A DNA stretch of 64,000 nucleotides. Source: Diplodia intermedia. Its lineage: Eukaryota > Ascomycota > Dothideomycetes > Botryosphaeriales > Botryosphaeriaceae. The notes beneath the pieces were generated by a model. The model searched no databases. It was not told the DNA's origin and saw only the letters and a program-made list of their open reading frames with translations. Location of the stretch: positions 54,367-118,366 of the forward strand of contig JAKEKT010000106.1 of the NCBI GenBank assembly GCA_021495925.1, in the 5' to 3' direction. Position 1 is the stretch's first letter, and every line of letters starts with the position of its first letter. Below, one piece after another: positions 32,213-42,600 of this stretch. The position numbers were made by a program, and so were the translations under genes.

Positions 32213-33068
32213 TGTCGTCGTTGCGTGTGCGCATTTGTGGGGGCGGCGGCGCGCGCGCGTGCACAACTCCCCATATGTTGGAGCGCGCTCGCCTCTTATT
32301 GAATCTGTGATGTGGGCTGGGTCGTTGGCCCCCCGTCCTTTGTCCTTTTGGCACCGGATGTGGTCATGGCACAAGCACTTGCGGACTCCCATGTCTTTGT
32401 CATGTGCGGTTGCCCTCTTCGTACTGTGTGCATTGTGTGTTGATTGTGGGTGACATGATGTCAAGAGCAGTTGCACATCTTCTGCTAGCGACAGAGAGGA
32501 GAGAGTGTGAGCGGGAATTTGGCTAACAGAAGTTTTGGGGATGTTTGCCAACTTTCATCCTACGCAAACATCAAATTGCTCTATTCTAGTCACGGTTACG
32601 CTCAAGAATTACTGGAGGCTTGAGGTGGTGGATGTTTCATTTTCTTTTCCCTGAATTGAAAGAACATACAAAGCCCCGTAAAGAACGCCACGTTCTTCCC
32701 AAATGGGCAGTAAACACAAGTCTTCGGACGTTGATTTGACTTGTAAACCCGTACAAACTCGTCTAGACACAAGATTCTTCTACCCACGTAAGTATAGTGC
32801 AATACCTTCTAAGACTGATGTAATCGGGCAGAAGTGGCAGAGCAAAAGAGTATCAAACACAGTTGGTGGTACTTATTAGCAAAATCATCCTCAGGGAGAA
32901 AACGTCCATTAGGCATTACATCTCACACCTACGACTGACCTCAACCAACTACATCATCCCGAGCCAAAACAACAACAGCTCCGACAGACCAGACTGTCAA
33001 AAGATCCTGCACCACCTCATACAATATAAGATGTGGGTGGTAGCCCCTCAACCAAAAAACTACATCAA
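32213..33068. other. intergenic with MITE-like copy
   Basis: 856 bp; apart from the repeat at 32703-32792 nothing recognised. AT-rich right half. Confidence 0.5.
32703..32792. repeat. MITE-like palindromic repeat, copy 5
   Basis: The left end ATGGGCAGTAAACACAAGTC and the right end GATTCTTCTACCCACGTAAG are imperfectly inverted, with GGACG / CGTCTAGAC inner words as in the other copies. Confidence 0.6.
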
Positions 33069-34832
33069 TCACTCATCCTTCTCCTTACCTTCCTCCACCG
33101 CACCATCCCCATCCCAATCCCCAACCCACTCTCCACCCTCCTCCACCACCCTCCTCAACTCCTCCAACCTCTCCCCCTTCTCCACCCACCGCTCCTCCAA
33201 CCACTTCGCCAGCGCCTCGTCCCCCTCCGGCAGGGCCGCCATATCCCACCGCTGCACGTGCGCGTAGAAGCGGTACCCCGCGGCCTTCAGATCCGCATGC
33301 GCGACCGTGTCCCAGAAAGGCGGGGCCTTCATGAACTCGCGGTTGCGGGCGTACGCGATGGTGATGTCGAGGACGGCGGGGATGTGGCGGCTGCCGCCAT
33401 CATTACCGGTAGTGGCAGTGTTGCTAACGGTGGTGCTGGTGGTGGTGGTAGTAGTACTGGGGGAAACACCGCTCCGACGCAACGCGGTGACGGTGGCGAC
33501 GAAGCCGCGGGGTCGTGGGACCAGCAGGTGCGGCGAGGGCGGCGGCGGCTTGCCCGTGGTGGCGCGGTACGAGACGGCGGCGGCGTGGCGGGCGGGCGTG
33601 AAGCGCGTTCCTTCACTGTATGCGATGAGCCCTATTGGATCGGGAAAGGAAGAAGGGGGGCTGTGTCAGTCTTTTTTTGTTCTGTCTTCTTTATTTTGGG
33701 GGACGGGAGGGTGGTGGGGGTGGTTTGCTTGATCTCGTGTTGTTTGTGGGGGATATATCTGCGAGCGAGGATTGCGGGGGGACGGGAACGTTGTGGATGG
33801 CAGTGTAGTGGAGTGTAGTGTGGTGATGTGGTATCGCTGTGACGTGGCCGCAGGTGTGGTCATGAGGGATGGTTCTCCGGCAACGTGGAGTTCAAAGATA
33901 GAAATGTTTGTGGAAGACAAAGATAGCAGCGGGTAGAGGGGGAAAATAAGGCATGCGGAGATAGGAACGGGTGTGGAGACTCAGTTTGGTGTCCGAGGCT
34001 GAAACAGAAGTAGGAGTGCAATGGAGGGAGCCAGCAAATGGGAGGGGAGACAAGTCAACGGCCGAGCGAAGCGACTGTGACAAAGATAGCAACAGACTCG
34101 ATCAGAGTGGCACTGGAGCAGGGCGCATGTCCTTGTCCGGAAGCACCCACGTCCCAGGACATGCGGTAGCATGCGGGAGGAGGCAGGACGCCGGCATGAG
34201 ACGACGCCATAAATGGCGCTGGGCGGGAGGGTGCAGGTACGAAACAGCAGGGAAAGGGAAGAAGTGCAGGGAACTGTCACAGAGGCGGACGTACAGACGG
34301 GCCAGCGGTTGGACACAATGCCTCGAAAGACCCTCTCCAACTCGGCGCGGTCAGTCGCCCACTTGCGACTGACCAGGGGCATGCCCATGGCCCACAGGCC
34401 CCAGCCCAGGAACGGCACCCAGCGCAAGCTCCGTTTCGCAAACCAGCGGCACCGGCCCAGCATGCCCGCGCGGCGGGCGGCTTCCTGGATCATGTAGAAG
34501 TCGGACCAGGCGACGTGGTTGGCGATGACGACGGCCGACTCGCCGTGCGGCAGGCCGGCGGGGCAGTTGGTGCTCAGCACGATGTCGGCATGGTTGACGG
34601 CGGTGAAGATGTTCTGGATCCAGGCCCAGACGGAGCTGGCGAGGGCCGACGAGACGTTGTAGACGGGCGTGGGCGCGAACGTCTTCAGCGGCAGCAGCAG
34701 CGACAGCAGCAGGTCGACGCCCAGCAGGTAGGCGAGCCAGGGCGTGAGCACGGCGACGCCGCGAAGGGAGCGCGCGGCGTGGACGAGCAGCGCTCTGGAG
34801 CGGGCGGTCGCGAGAGCCGTGGCAACAGCCAT
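33069..34832 (-). CDS. PlsC-type acyltransferase (lysophosphatidate/lysophospholipid acyltransferase family)
   Basis: Membrane acyltransferase of the AGPAT/LCLAT1 type that acylates lysophospholipids. Exons 34295-34832 and 33069-33631 on the minus strand give 366 aa. Hydrophobic N-terminal segments (PWLAYLLGVDLLLSLLLPL). Block I is NH106-x4-D111 (NHVAWSDF), block II WFAKRSLRWVPFLGWGLW, block III SEGTRFTPAR at the start of exon 2. The later conserved hydrophobic block is IPAVLDITIAY. The join NRWPV-WLIAYSEG is in frame and family-like. The intron between blocks II and III is 662 nt, about ten times the local norm. The C-terminus ends in acidic/Lys residues (KEKDE), not a classical HDEL. Confidence 0.8.
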
Positions 34833-35555
34833 GGTGATGGAGTGGTAGGAGCTTGGCAGCAGATCGGCGGGCGAGGCGATCCCCTGCGATCCCCTGCACG
34901 CTGCGATGACGCCGGCTGCGTATGGGAGCCGTGCACAGTCAGACGGGGGGAGCGGACAGAGGCGACGACGGAACGGGCCCCGCCAATCAGCGCCGCCCTC
35001 GCAGCGCGTCATAGGTGCAGCACTCCGTCCAGATGACGGTTGAACGCGGCCGGCGCCCTTTGCAGCCTCAGCCGCCGCGTGCACCCGCTCCAGGCAGCGC
35101 GCAGGCGTCGCGGCGGCGGTGGGCGGGCAGCGGGCTGCGCGGCGGCGTGCTCTCTTGCGGGGAGACAGCGTGAGATGAGCGCCGAGCACGGCCCGCGCCC
35201 ACTCCCGCCAGGCGCAGCCAGACACAGCAATTCCAAATCGCTGGCAGCAGCTGGAAACACCAAAACGCCTGCTGTCGCTGACATATTGTCCCCGGTGCGA
35301 GCGCTGCTCCCTAGCCGTGTGCGCTCGCCCTGCCGCCCGCCAGCAAACCGCCCGCCCTGCGCGGCCCTGCGCCTCAGCTCTGTCAGACGTCAACGCGACA
35401 GACCAGGGCCACGCTACCCTCCCGATTGGCCCGCCCTGTCTGTGCCTGCCTGAGCTATTAAACCCAACCCCGACCCCAGAGATACCTTCTTCATCACCAC
35501 GCCCGCCGAACGCCCTCCGCCGCAAGCCACCCCCCAATGCGCACCCGGTAGCAGC
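34833..35555. promoter_or_regulatory. divergent promoter of the acyltransferase and bZIP genes
   Basis: 723-bp GC-rich spacer between two divergent genes. A five-codon uORF lies at its right end. Long antisense frames are GC artefacts. Confidence 0.5.
35537..35551 (+). promoter_or_regulatory. minimal uORF before the bZIP start codon
   Basis: ATG CGC ACC CGG TAG ends 4 nt before the ATG at 35556. Its context CCAATG differs from the main AGCATG. If the transcript starts upstream, ribosomes must terminate and reinitiate or leak past it. Confidence 0.5.
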
Positions 35556-37582
35556 ATGGCCCAGCTCTCGCAGAACCACGCAATGGACGCCGCCTTCGCC
35601 GCCTCGGCCAACGGCTTCGGTGAGTGCACCTTCCTTTTCTTCGGCCCAGCCTTGCCTCTGCCCTATGTTGCGCTGCACGTCGCGGGGCGCCCTCATTTGC
35701 CGGCCTACGACGCTGCGCTGCCCCATTAGCGTGCTCGTCACCTCCCCATGACAAATCCCCGTCTGCCTGTCCGGGCAAGCCCACCACGCCGCCCCGCCGG
35801 CACCTCTATCAGCTGCCACGACCATTTGTCCGTTCCTTCTGGTTATCTTCATCTCTCGTCCCTCCTTTCTTCTAGTTTCCGCTGCCAGCAGTCACTCATC
35901 TACTCCATCCCCTCGTATTTTCTTGCCGTGCTGTTCATCGGCAAGATGATGATCTCGGAACAATCGCATTCTTCTTGGGCCAGCACGCTGACTGCGTGTG
36001 GCGACTTCTCCCCCCACGGACTGCCCTCCGTCGCACCCTTCCCGAGTCCGCCATCCCACCCCCACAGGGATGACGCCACGGGCAAGAGCGCGCCGGACGG
36101 GTCAGTCAAGTGTGAGGAGAGAAATAGCCCACACTCTGTTGCAGAAGACGACCAATCTCAGAAAGCCCCCCTATCCACCTTTCCATTCTTCAAAAACTAT
36201 GGCGGCGACAAAAAGACAAGAGGTCAGTCTCACATCCATTCAGTCTCCTCTCTCCCTATTGATGCCGAAACAGATGGCCAACCGCCCAAGAGGCGCGGTC
36301 CAAAGCCCGATAGCAAGCCCGCCTTGACGCGCAGACAAGAGCTCAACCGTCAGGCCCAGCGGTAAGTATTTTGATCATCAGTCACACACCCCCGTCTCAT
36401 TACCCGCACAGGACACATCGAGAGCGTAAGGAGATGTACATCAAGGCTCTTGAGCAAGAAGTCATGCGGCTCAAAGATGTTTTCGGCAACACGGCTCGCG
36501 AGCGTGATGCCATCGCAGAGGAAAACCGCCGCCTGAAAGAGCTTCTCGCCGCTCACGGAATCGCCTTCGACTCCAACAGCCCCTCCAGTGTCTTCCAGCA
36601 GATGGCAGGTTCCAGCTATGGAGGAAGTTCACGTGGCAGTGTCTCTGGGAGCTACAATGCAGGTACCGCCTCGACCGGTTACACATCCCCGCCACCGTCG
36701 ATGCCCGCGCGCTCTGCCCCCGGCATGCCCATGCAGGGAATTTCACCTCAGCATAACCAACTGCAACAACCGGCGCAGACCGGCATGGACTATGACCAGA
36801 TTGGCATAGACTTCGTCCTAACGTACGACCGCACACCCTATCTTTCTCCTCCACCGCAATAGCCATGGACGCACAATTGCTTTTGTAGCGCATCAGCCAC
36901 ACGCCACGCACCTACCCGGATGAGGTAGGTCCAGCGGCCTTTTCCCTCATTCTTGCATTGATTTTCCTGTCTCTCGACTCGCAATCCGCCCTCAGTTCGA
37001 AGAAAAAGCAAAAAGAAGAACGCCATTCTAATACGACACGCTCGTCTTTCGCCGCAAATAGACTCGAGAAGCCGTGCATGGAACACATGCAGTTCCTGCT
37101 GGTACGGGCCGAGGATAACGAGGCGGACGTGTCGGGCCACGCCCTCATGCAGACGTGCCCCCCGCACTCGCACATCGCCGAGCACCCGGAGGAGAAGTAC
37201 CCGCACAAGATGCTCGACGTTTCGCAGCCGGACCTCATGAAGCTGCTCGACCTGTCGCACCGCCTGCCCACCATGGAGGGCGAGATCACACCCGTCATGG
37301 CTTGGGTGTCCATCATCCAGGATCCGCGCTTCGCGGAGCTGACCAAGGAGGACATCGAGGCGGTCAAGGGCGATCTCTTGGCCAAAGTGCGATGCTATGG
37401 GTATGTCTTTCTTTTCCCTCGTAACAAGACGTTGCGAAAAACCAAACTTGTCCCGCGTATTTGTGCTGATGCTTTCGGACAGTTTCGGTGCCGTCATCGA
37501 GGAATTCGAAATTCGCGACGCACTCAACAGTGTCCTGGCCGCCAAGGGTCAAATCGGCGCTGCTGGCCCGGCGCTCGAGTAG
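35556..37582 (+). CDS. bZIP transcription factor (Yap/Pap1-like basic region)
   Basis: Nuclear DNA-binding factor. Exon 1 is 35556-35619 (MAQLSQNHAMDAAFAASANG, GTGAGT donor). The next coding block starts at or before 35946 (MMISEQSHSSWASTLTACGD) and runs to 36220 or 36361, then 36412-36822, 37062-37400 and 37483-37582. I could not find an acceptor that joins exon 1 to the 35946 frame, so translation may instead start at 35946. The basic region RRQELNRQAQRTHRERKEMY is interrupted by the intron at 36362-36411 and followed by a leucine-zipper heptad (LEQEVMRLKDVFGNT...NRRLKELL). A Ser/Pro/Gly linker precedes a conserved C-terminal domain (CMEHMQFLLVRAEDNEADVS ... LDLSHRLPTMEGEITPVMAW). A 51-nt GTCAGT..CAG segment (36221-36271) is a multiple of three and could be spliced or retained. 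Confidence 0.8.
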
Positions 37583-39978
37583 AGAGGACCTGGAAGTGGG
37601 TTGGCCATTTTGGATGTGTCTAGCGAGCCTGTCTTTTTCTATTTTTGATATCTTTTCAGCACCTGTTTTGTTCATGGCGTAACGATCTTTGAGCCAGTTT
37701 ACATCATCATCACCATCGTAATTATCAGCAGAAGCAACAGCCACAAATTCATTTCTTTGCGCTCGCTTTTTCGAAGTAACGTGGAGAGTTGTAGTGGGGA
37801 AAGATGCATTCAAATGGGATGAAATTCAACGAGACGGTAAGGGTTAGATTGCGTCGTTCTCCTTGATGATGTCTACTTTGAGTTGGGGCGCCATGTCATT
37901 TGACGGTGAGGGGCTATGAGAAATTCACAACACGAAGATTCGTTTCTGACCTTCTGGACTTCATTCTCTCCTCATCGTCCACCGACTAATGGTGGTTCTT
38001 TGCTCGTACGCACCCTCGACAGTTGGAAGAGTTTCCATCATCACTACTATATAAGAGCCCGACACATCTATATCCTCAGTCGGCGGCGCGTAATGCATCC
38101 ATCCATCCACCGACGGCTACCACAGCAGCAGATTGCTGGGAAGCTTCGAGACCCTCTCAGCTCTCTCTCTCCCCGCCGAGTCGAACGACCGAGGAGAGTG
38201 ATAGAATGGCACACACAACGCCTGCCCCGTGCCCCCCTCCCCCTCCTCCCAGACGGACATACATACCAAACCACCACACCAACTTCCTCACCCACCTACT
38301 CCCTCACTCACTCAGTCAGCACGATAAACGATAGTCAGCACTCCCCTCACCTCACACGCAAAAAAGGGAGGAGGAGAAGAAGAACTTTCCTTTCCGTTCC
38401 TAAACATTCAGCATTAACGAAAAAACAAGACAAGACAATAAGCTATTTAAGCACCTAAAACATTACACATCATATTCTCTTCTTACTCTTTTCGTATCTT
38501 TCTTTTCCCTCCACCAACCCAATACCCCACCCCACCCCCACCCCCTTCCCTCCCAGATAGAAAAAATTTTGTTTTCTCGAAAAATAAACGAAGCGAGCGG
38601 CGTGTACATACATACATCAGAAACGGGGCGTGAAAAAAAAAAAAACCAACACGAGTGATCAGCAAAATAGGGAGAAGGAGAAAAGAGAGAAAAAAAAATC
38701 AAACCAGATGTTGTACGAGCTTTTCCACGCAAAAGATAGTACGACGGAGGAGAAGGGGGAGAGAGAGAGAAAAAAAAAAAAGGAAGAAGTGGTATCTCTC
38801 GCTCTCCATCGGCCAGCAGTTCAGCCCGCCCCCAAATGTGAGAGAAAGAGAGAGAGAGATAGATACCAATGAAAATAAATGTTATACGGAGGAGGGGGAA
38901 AAAAGAAAAAGGAAAAAAAAGTTGCTTGCTCGCTCACTCCCGCTCGCCGCGCCGCGCATTCATGAGTGAGACTAAAGGGGTATCCGAAGGCAAAAAGGAA
39001 AAAAAAAAGAGATGGAGAAAATATCCAACAGAAAATACAGCAGCAGCCGCAGCCACAGCTGCCGGCCGTGCGCCGCTGCAAAAAGGCGTGAAGGGACAGG
39101 AGAGTGGTGGTGGTGGTGGTGGTAAGCTCCGCCGCGACAGAAGAGCTACCCCGCCGCCCGCCAACCACGCGCTGACGCCAGCCTGCAGCAGCACCCCCCA
39201 GTCGCGCGGGTAGTAGGTAGTGGTTGTGCTAGAACCCCACACCAATTCCTTCTTTGCATCCTTCCATGCATTTCGCTCCAAACGCAACGAAGAGGTATAG
39301 AACGACGGGGGAAAGAAAAAAAAAAAGAAGCAACCACAATCGAACAGGGAGGGGCGGCGAGACCGTGTGCGACGGTGTGCGCACATGCCCCACCACCCCC
39401 ACCAAAACAGTTGTGAAACCACACCCCGTCCGTCAGGAGGAAGCCGGGGCCACCGTAAAGCCCAACCAAAGCAACGAATATAGAGTAGACGCGGATGGAG
39501 CGCGGTGCGATTGGAGGTTGAGAAAGTAGGGGTCGCTAAGGGCGCGTGCGTGGCCCTGCGGGAGGTCGTGCGTAAAAGGTGGGTGCGCGTGGGCGGAAAC
39601 AGGGCGTCAGCGTTGGCGGGGTGTAACTACGTCTGGCCGTGGCGTGGTCGTGGTGGGGTGCGTGGCTGGGTAGGATTCCGCGCGCAGCTATGCCGAATGA
39701 CGGCGGTTGTGCTCCGCCTGCTGGCCCCCGTTGCTGCGGACCTCGACCGTGCTGGATCGTTTGCGCCGGCCACCGAGGCACGCCGAGAAGAAGCTTGCGA
39801 TGGTTTCTCGGAACGTTTTCGATCGCGTCATAACTATAGACAGAGAAAGTGGTCGACAAATTAACATTCATCCCATTTGACAAAATGTTATCGGGGCAAG
39901 ATTTTTTACAAAGGAATGTAAGCGGTAGGACGTTTGACGTGCAGTGTGTTGTTTTAAAAAGGAGTGTGGTGCGTTGCT
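37583..39978. other. 2.4-kb intergenic region, low complexity
   Basis: Between converging bZIP and SH3BGR-like genes. It holds CATC repeats (38095-38115), CT/CA-rich runs, many A-runs (38632-39330) and GA tracts; no supported gene on either strand. Confidence 0.55.
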
Positions 39979-41470
39979 TCACGGTGATGCAGATGTTGTA
40001 GGTGCTGTGACGCTTTCATCGCCAGCAACAGTAGCGGTAGCCTGCTGCTCGCCCGTCGGGGTTGCAGTCGTCTCCTTACCCTTCTTCTCTGTGTCCTCCT
40101 CCTCCTTACCCTCCAGGTTGTTGTCGTAGCTCAGGTCAATGCCCTTCTCCCTGATTTCATCCGTTGACGCTCTCGGAGTGTTGTCGTCGGGCGGCGCCAG
40201 ATTTGCGGGTGTGGCCTCGGGTGGGTTGGCATCGTCCTTGGCAGGAACCGATGGCTGTGCCTCTTGCTGCTCTTCCTTCTCCGTCGGCGCCGTGGACGGC
40301 GCGTCGATGGACGACCTGTCATCCACGACGGCCGTGGTCGCGCTACTCGAGTCCACCTTGGTGATGTCCTCTTTCGAGCCAGCATTGTCTCTGCCGGACA
40401 CGTCCTCGTTCGACACGATGGCCTCCTCCTTGATCGAAAGCGACGAGATATCGGCCTCCTGGTCCTCCGGTATGGCCAGAGCGTCCTCTAGGGCCTTGAT
40501 GGCATCATCCGTGGCTGCAGACATGGTCGAGCCACGATGCGCCGCGTGCTCCGTGTTGCCAGCGAAAGTCTGACCGGTAGGCGAAGGTGACTTGTTTCCG
40601 AGTCCGAGAGGAGCCGGCACGGCCGAGTCGACCGAGGGGCGAGGCGAAAAGGCGTCCAGCGATTCGTTGGTCTTGTCGGGAAGTGTGGTGCTACCGAAGG
40701 GGGTCAGGATAAAAAGAGGTCGACAGTATCGAAGGGTATTGGGAAGACAGGCAACACAACGGCGGGGGCGGGGCTTTCAGGCTTACTGCGTGGTCGAGTT
40801 AGACAGGATGGAGGGAGTGCTCTTCTTGCTGGCGGCAATCGACGCGGCCTCGTTGCCGGCCTTGCCGAATGCCTGGGCTGCCTCGAGCGACACCCGGGGG
40901 GTCTCGTCGTTTTCCTTGTTCCTCTTCGACGAGGCTACCGACGCGCCGGAAGACGCAGGCTTCTTCTGGTCGGCGGGGGCGTTCAGCGGGTACGGTGAGG
41001 CAAAGCCCGCCTTCAAGGGAGCAGTCACAATGGACGTCTCGGGCTCAGCAACCTCGCCGATCTCGTCCTCGAGCTCGCCAAACTCGTTCCATTCCTCGAC
41101 TTCGGTGATACCCTGGGAGCAAAGCCAAGGTCAGTGTCTGGGTTCGCAAAGCTTGCGAGCTAGCGTGCCATTGGAGGTCGGAGTGTGACTGCTCGTGCTG
41201 CTTGGAGTGGGTGAAAGAAGTGGCACTTACACCGAGGAAATAACCCTCCTTCACCAGCAGCGGGAACTTCTTGCCCTGGCCCCTACGCATGTACAGCCGC
41301 TTGGCATCCTCATTTGTGGCCGTGTCGATGTAGGTGAAGGGAATGCGGTTCGCCCTCAGAATGGTCTCGATGCGCGAGGTGGCGGTGACGACGTGCGAGG
41401 AGCCGGCCGTGAGGGAGGTGAAGAGGTAGAGGGTCATGTCATTGTCCCACTTGCTCATGTCGGACGCCAT
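39979..41470 (-). CDS. SH3BGR-family glutaredoxin-like protein with long acidic tail
   Basis: Thioredoxin-fold protein of the SH3-binding glutamic-acid-rich type. Exons 41231-41470, 40787-41112 and 39979-40690 on the minus strand give 425 aa. The fold covers about residues 10-95: MTLYLFTSLTAGSSHVVTAT, RIETILRANRIPFTYIDTAT, KKFPLLVKEGYFLGGITEVE, then EWNEFGELEDEIGE. There is no CxxC, as in SH3BGR proteins, so redox catalysis is unlikely and a protein-interaction role is inferred. The long C-terminus is Ser/Thr/Glu-rich and probably disordered (KEDITKVDSSSATTAVVDD, EKEEQQEAQPSVPAKDDA). The first intron donor was chosen as GTAAGT after the Gly codon. Confidence 0.8.
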
Positions 41471-42600
41471 GGCTGCGGTTTGGTGCCTTCCGGAGGTGTC
41501 GAAGGGGAAAGTAGGCGGTCCAAGTGCGTGTTGTCCGTTCGTCGTCGGGTGGCTGTTGCTTCTGGCGAAAGCTGCGAAAGCTAGGGGTGCGCAGGGCAGT
41601 TAAGGCTGGCGCAGGTGAGCACGCAGCTCTGGGCGCAGGTCTCGAATTTTTTTCGGGCTGTTAGCTCTAGGGCGCGCGCGAAGGACCTTGGTGGCGATAA
41701 GGCGCGCGGTAGGCTGAAACAACGAAGCTTTGCTGGCCGGTGGGGTTTGGCGAAAGGGAGGGACGGGGACGCGCGCGCGCTCTGGCAAGCAATTGGCGAG
41801 CGACGAGGGCTCGAGGAGGAGGATTATCGATACCGCTGCGACAGGGGCTGCCCTAGTACCAAAGCGACCCGATCGGCCTTCCACCGCCGGTTCCTTTTTT
41901 GGCCGCCGCCTTCACCACCTCTCGCGCGCGCGACCCCAACCGCCAATGGGCACCTTTTGCTGCGTGACGGATGCCCGCGGCTCACAGCCCACGTGCGACG
42001 CGAGAGGCGTCCCGGCTGGTCCCACGGCGACACGAGCGCCTCGCCTTGGGTGCCCGTGGGGAATTGCGCTCTTTCGCGACCGCTGGGCCGACGACGTTTG
42101 ATTGCAACGCACTGCCGCTAGCCCGATCCGGCCGGCTGTTTGATACGAAAGGGTGACCCGGACGGAGTGATGTCTCGATTCTGCGCGCCTGTGCGGATTG
42201 CGCCTCTTGCAGCCCGGAAATTGCATGATGAGCGCGCTCCCGGGGGATGACGCAACGGCTGAGCATCAGTCGCCCATCGTCCCCCCAGCGGCGCACATGT
42301 CTGAACGACCACGCTGCCTGGAGAGGCCTCGAGGGTCGTCCAGTCGAGAAAGCCTCCACCTCCCTATGACATACGCCCACGACAGCGCCGCTGTGCATCA
42401 CGTCCCGGCCGCTGTCCCGTGTGTCCAGGGGGCCATGCATTGAAGTCATGCCACAGCAATGGAAAACGAGGATAAGCACGATAAACCCAAAGGAAACAGG
42501 TATCATTCGCCGATAGCAAGCCGCTCCGCACATCACAGGAATCCCCAGCACCCTTTCATTATTCGCTTTTTCTTTTTCCTTCCCGCTCCGATAGCCATGG
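41471..42600. other. intergenic, no gene seen
   Basis: 1.1 kb upstream of the SH3BGR-like gene and downstream of the permease gene; GC-rich with short random frames. Confidence 0.5.

Noticed and set aside
35556..37582. bZIP gene considered as HapX, partner of the hapC product
   Set aside because: The HapX CCAAT-complex binding motif and its Cys-rich iron-sensing clusters are not present; the basic region is of Yap/Pap1 type.
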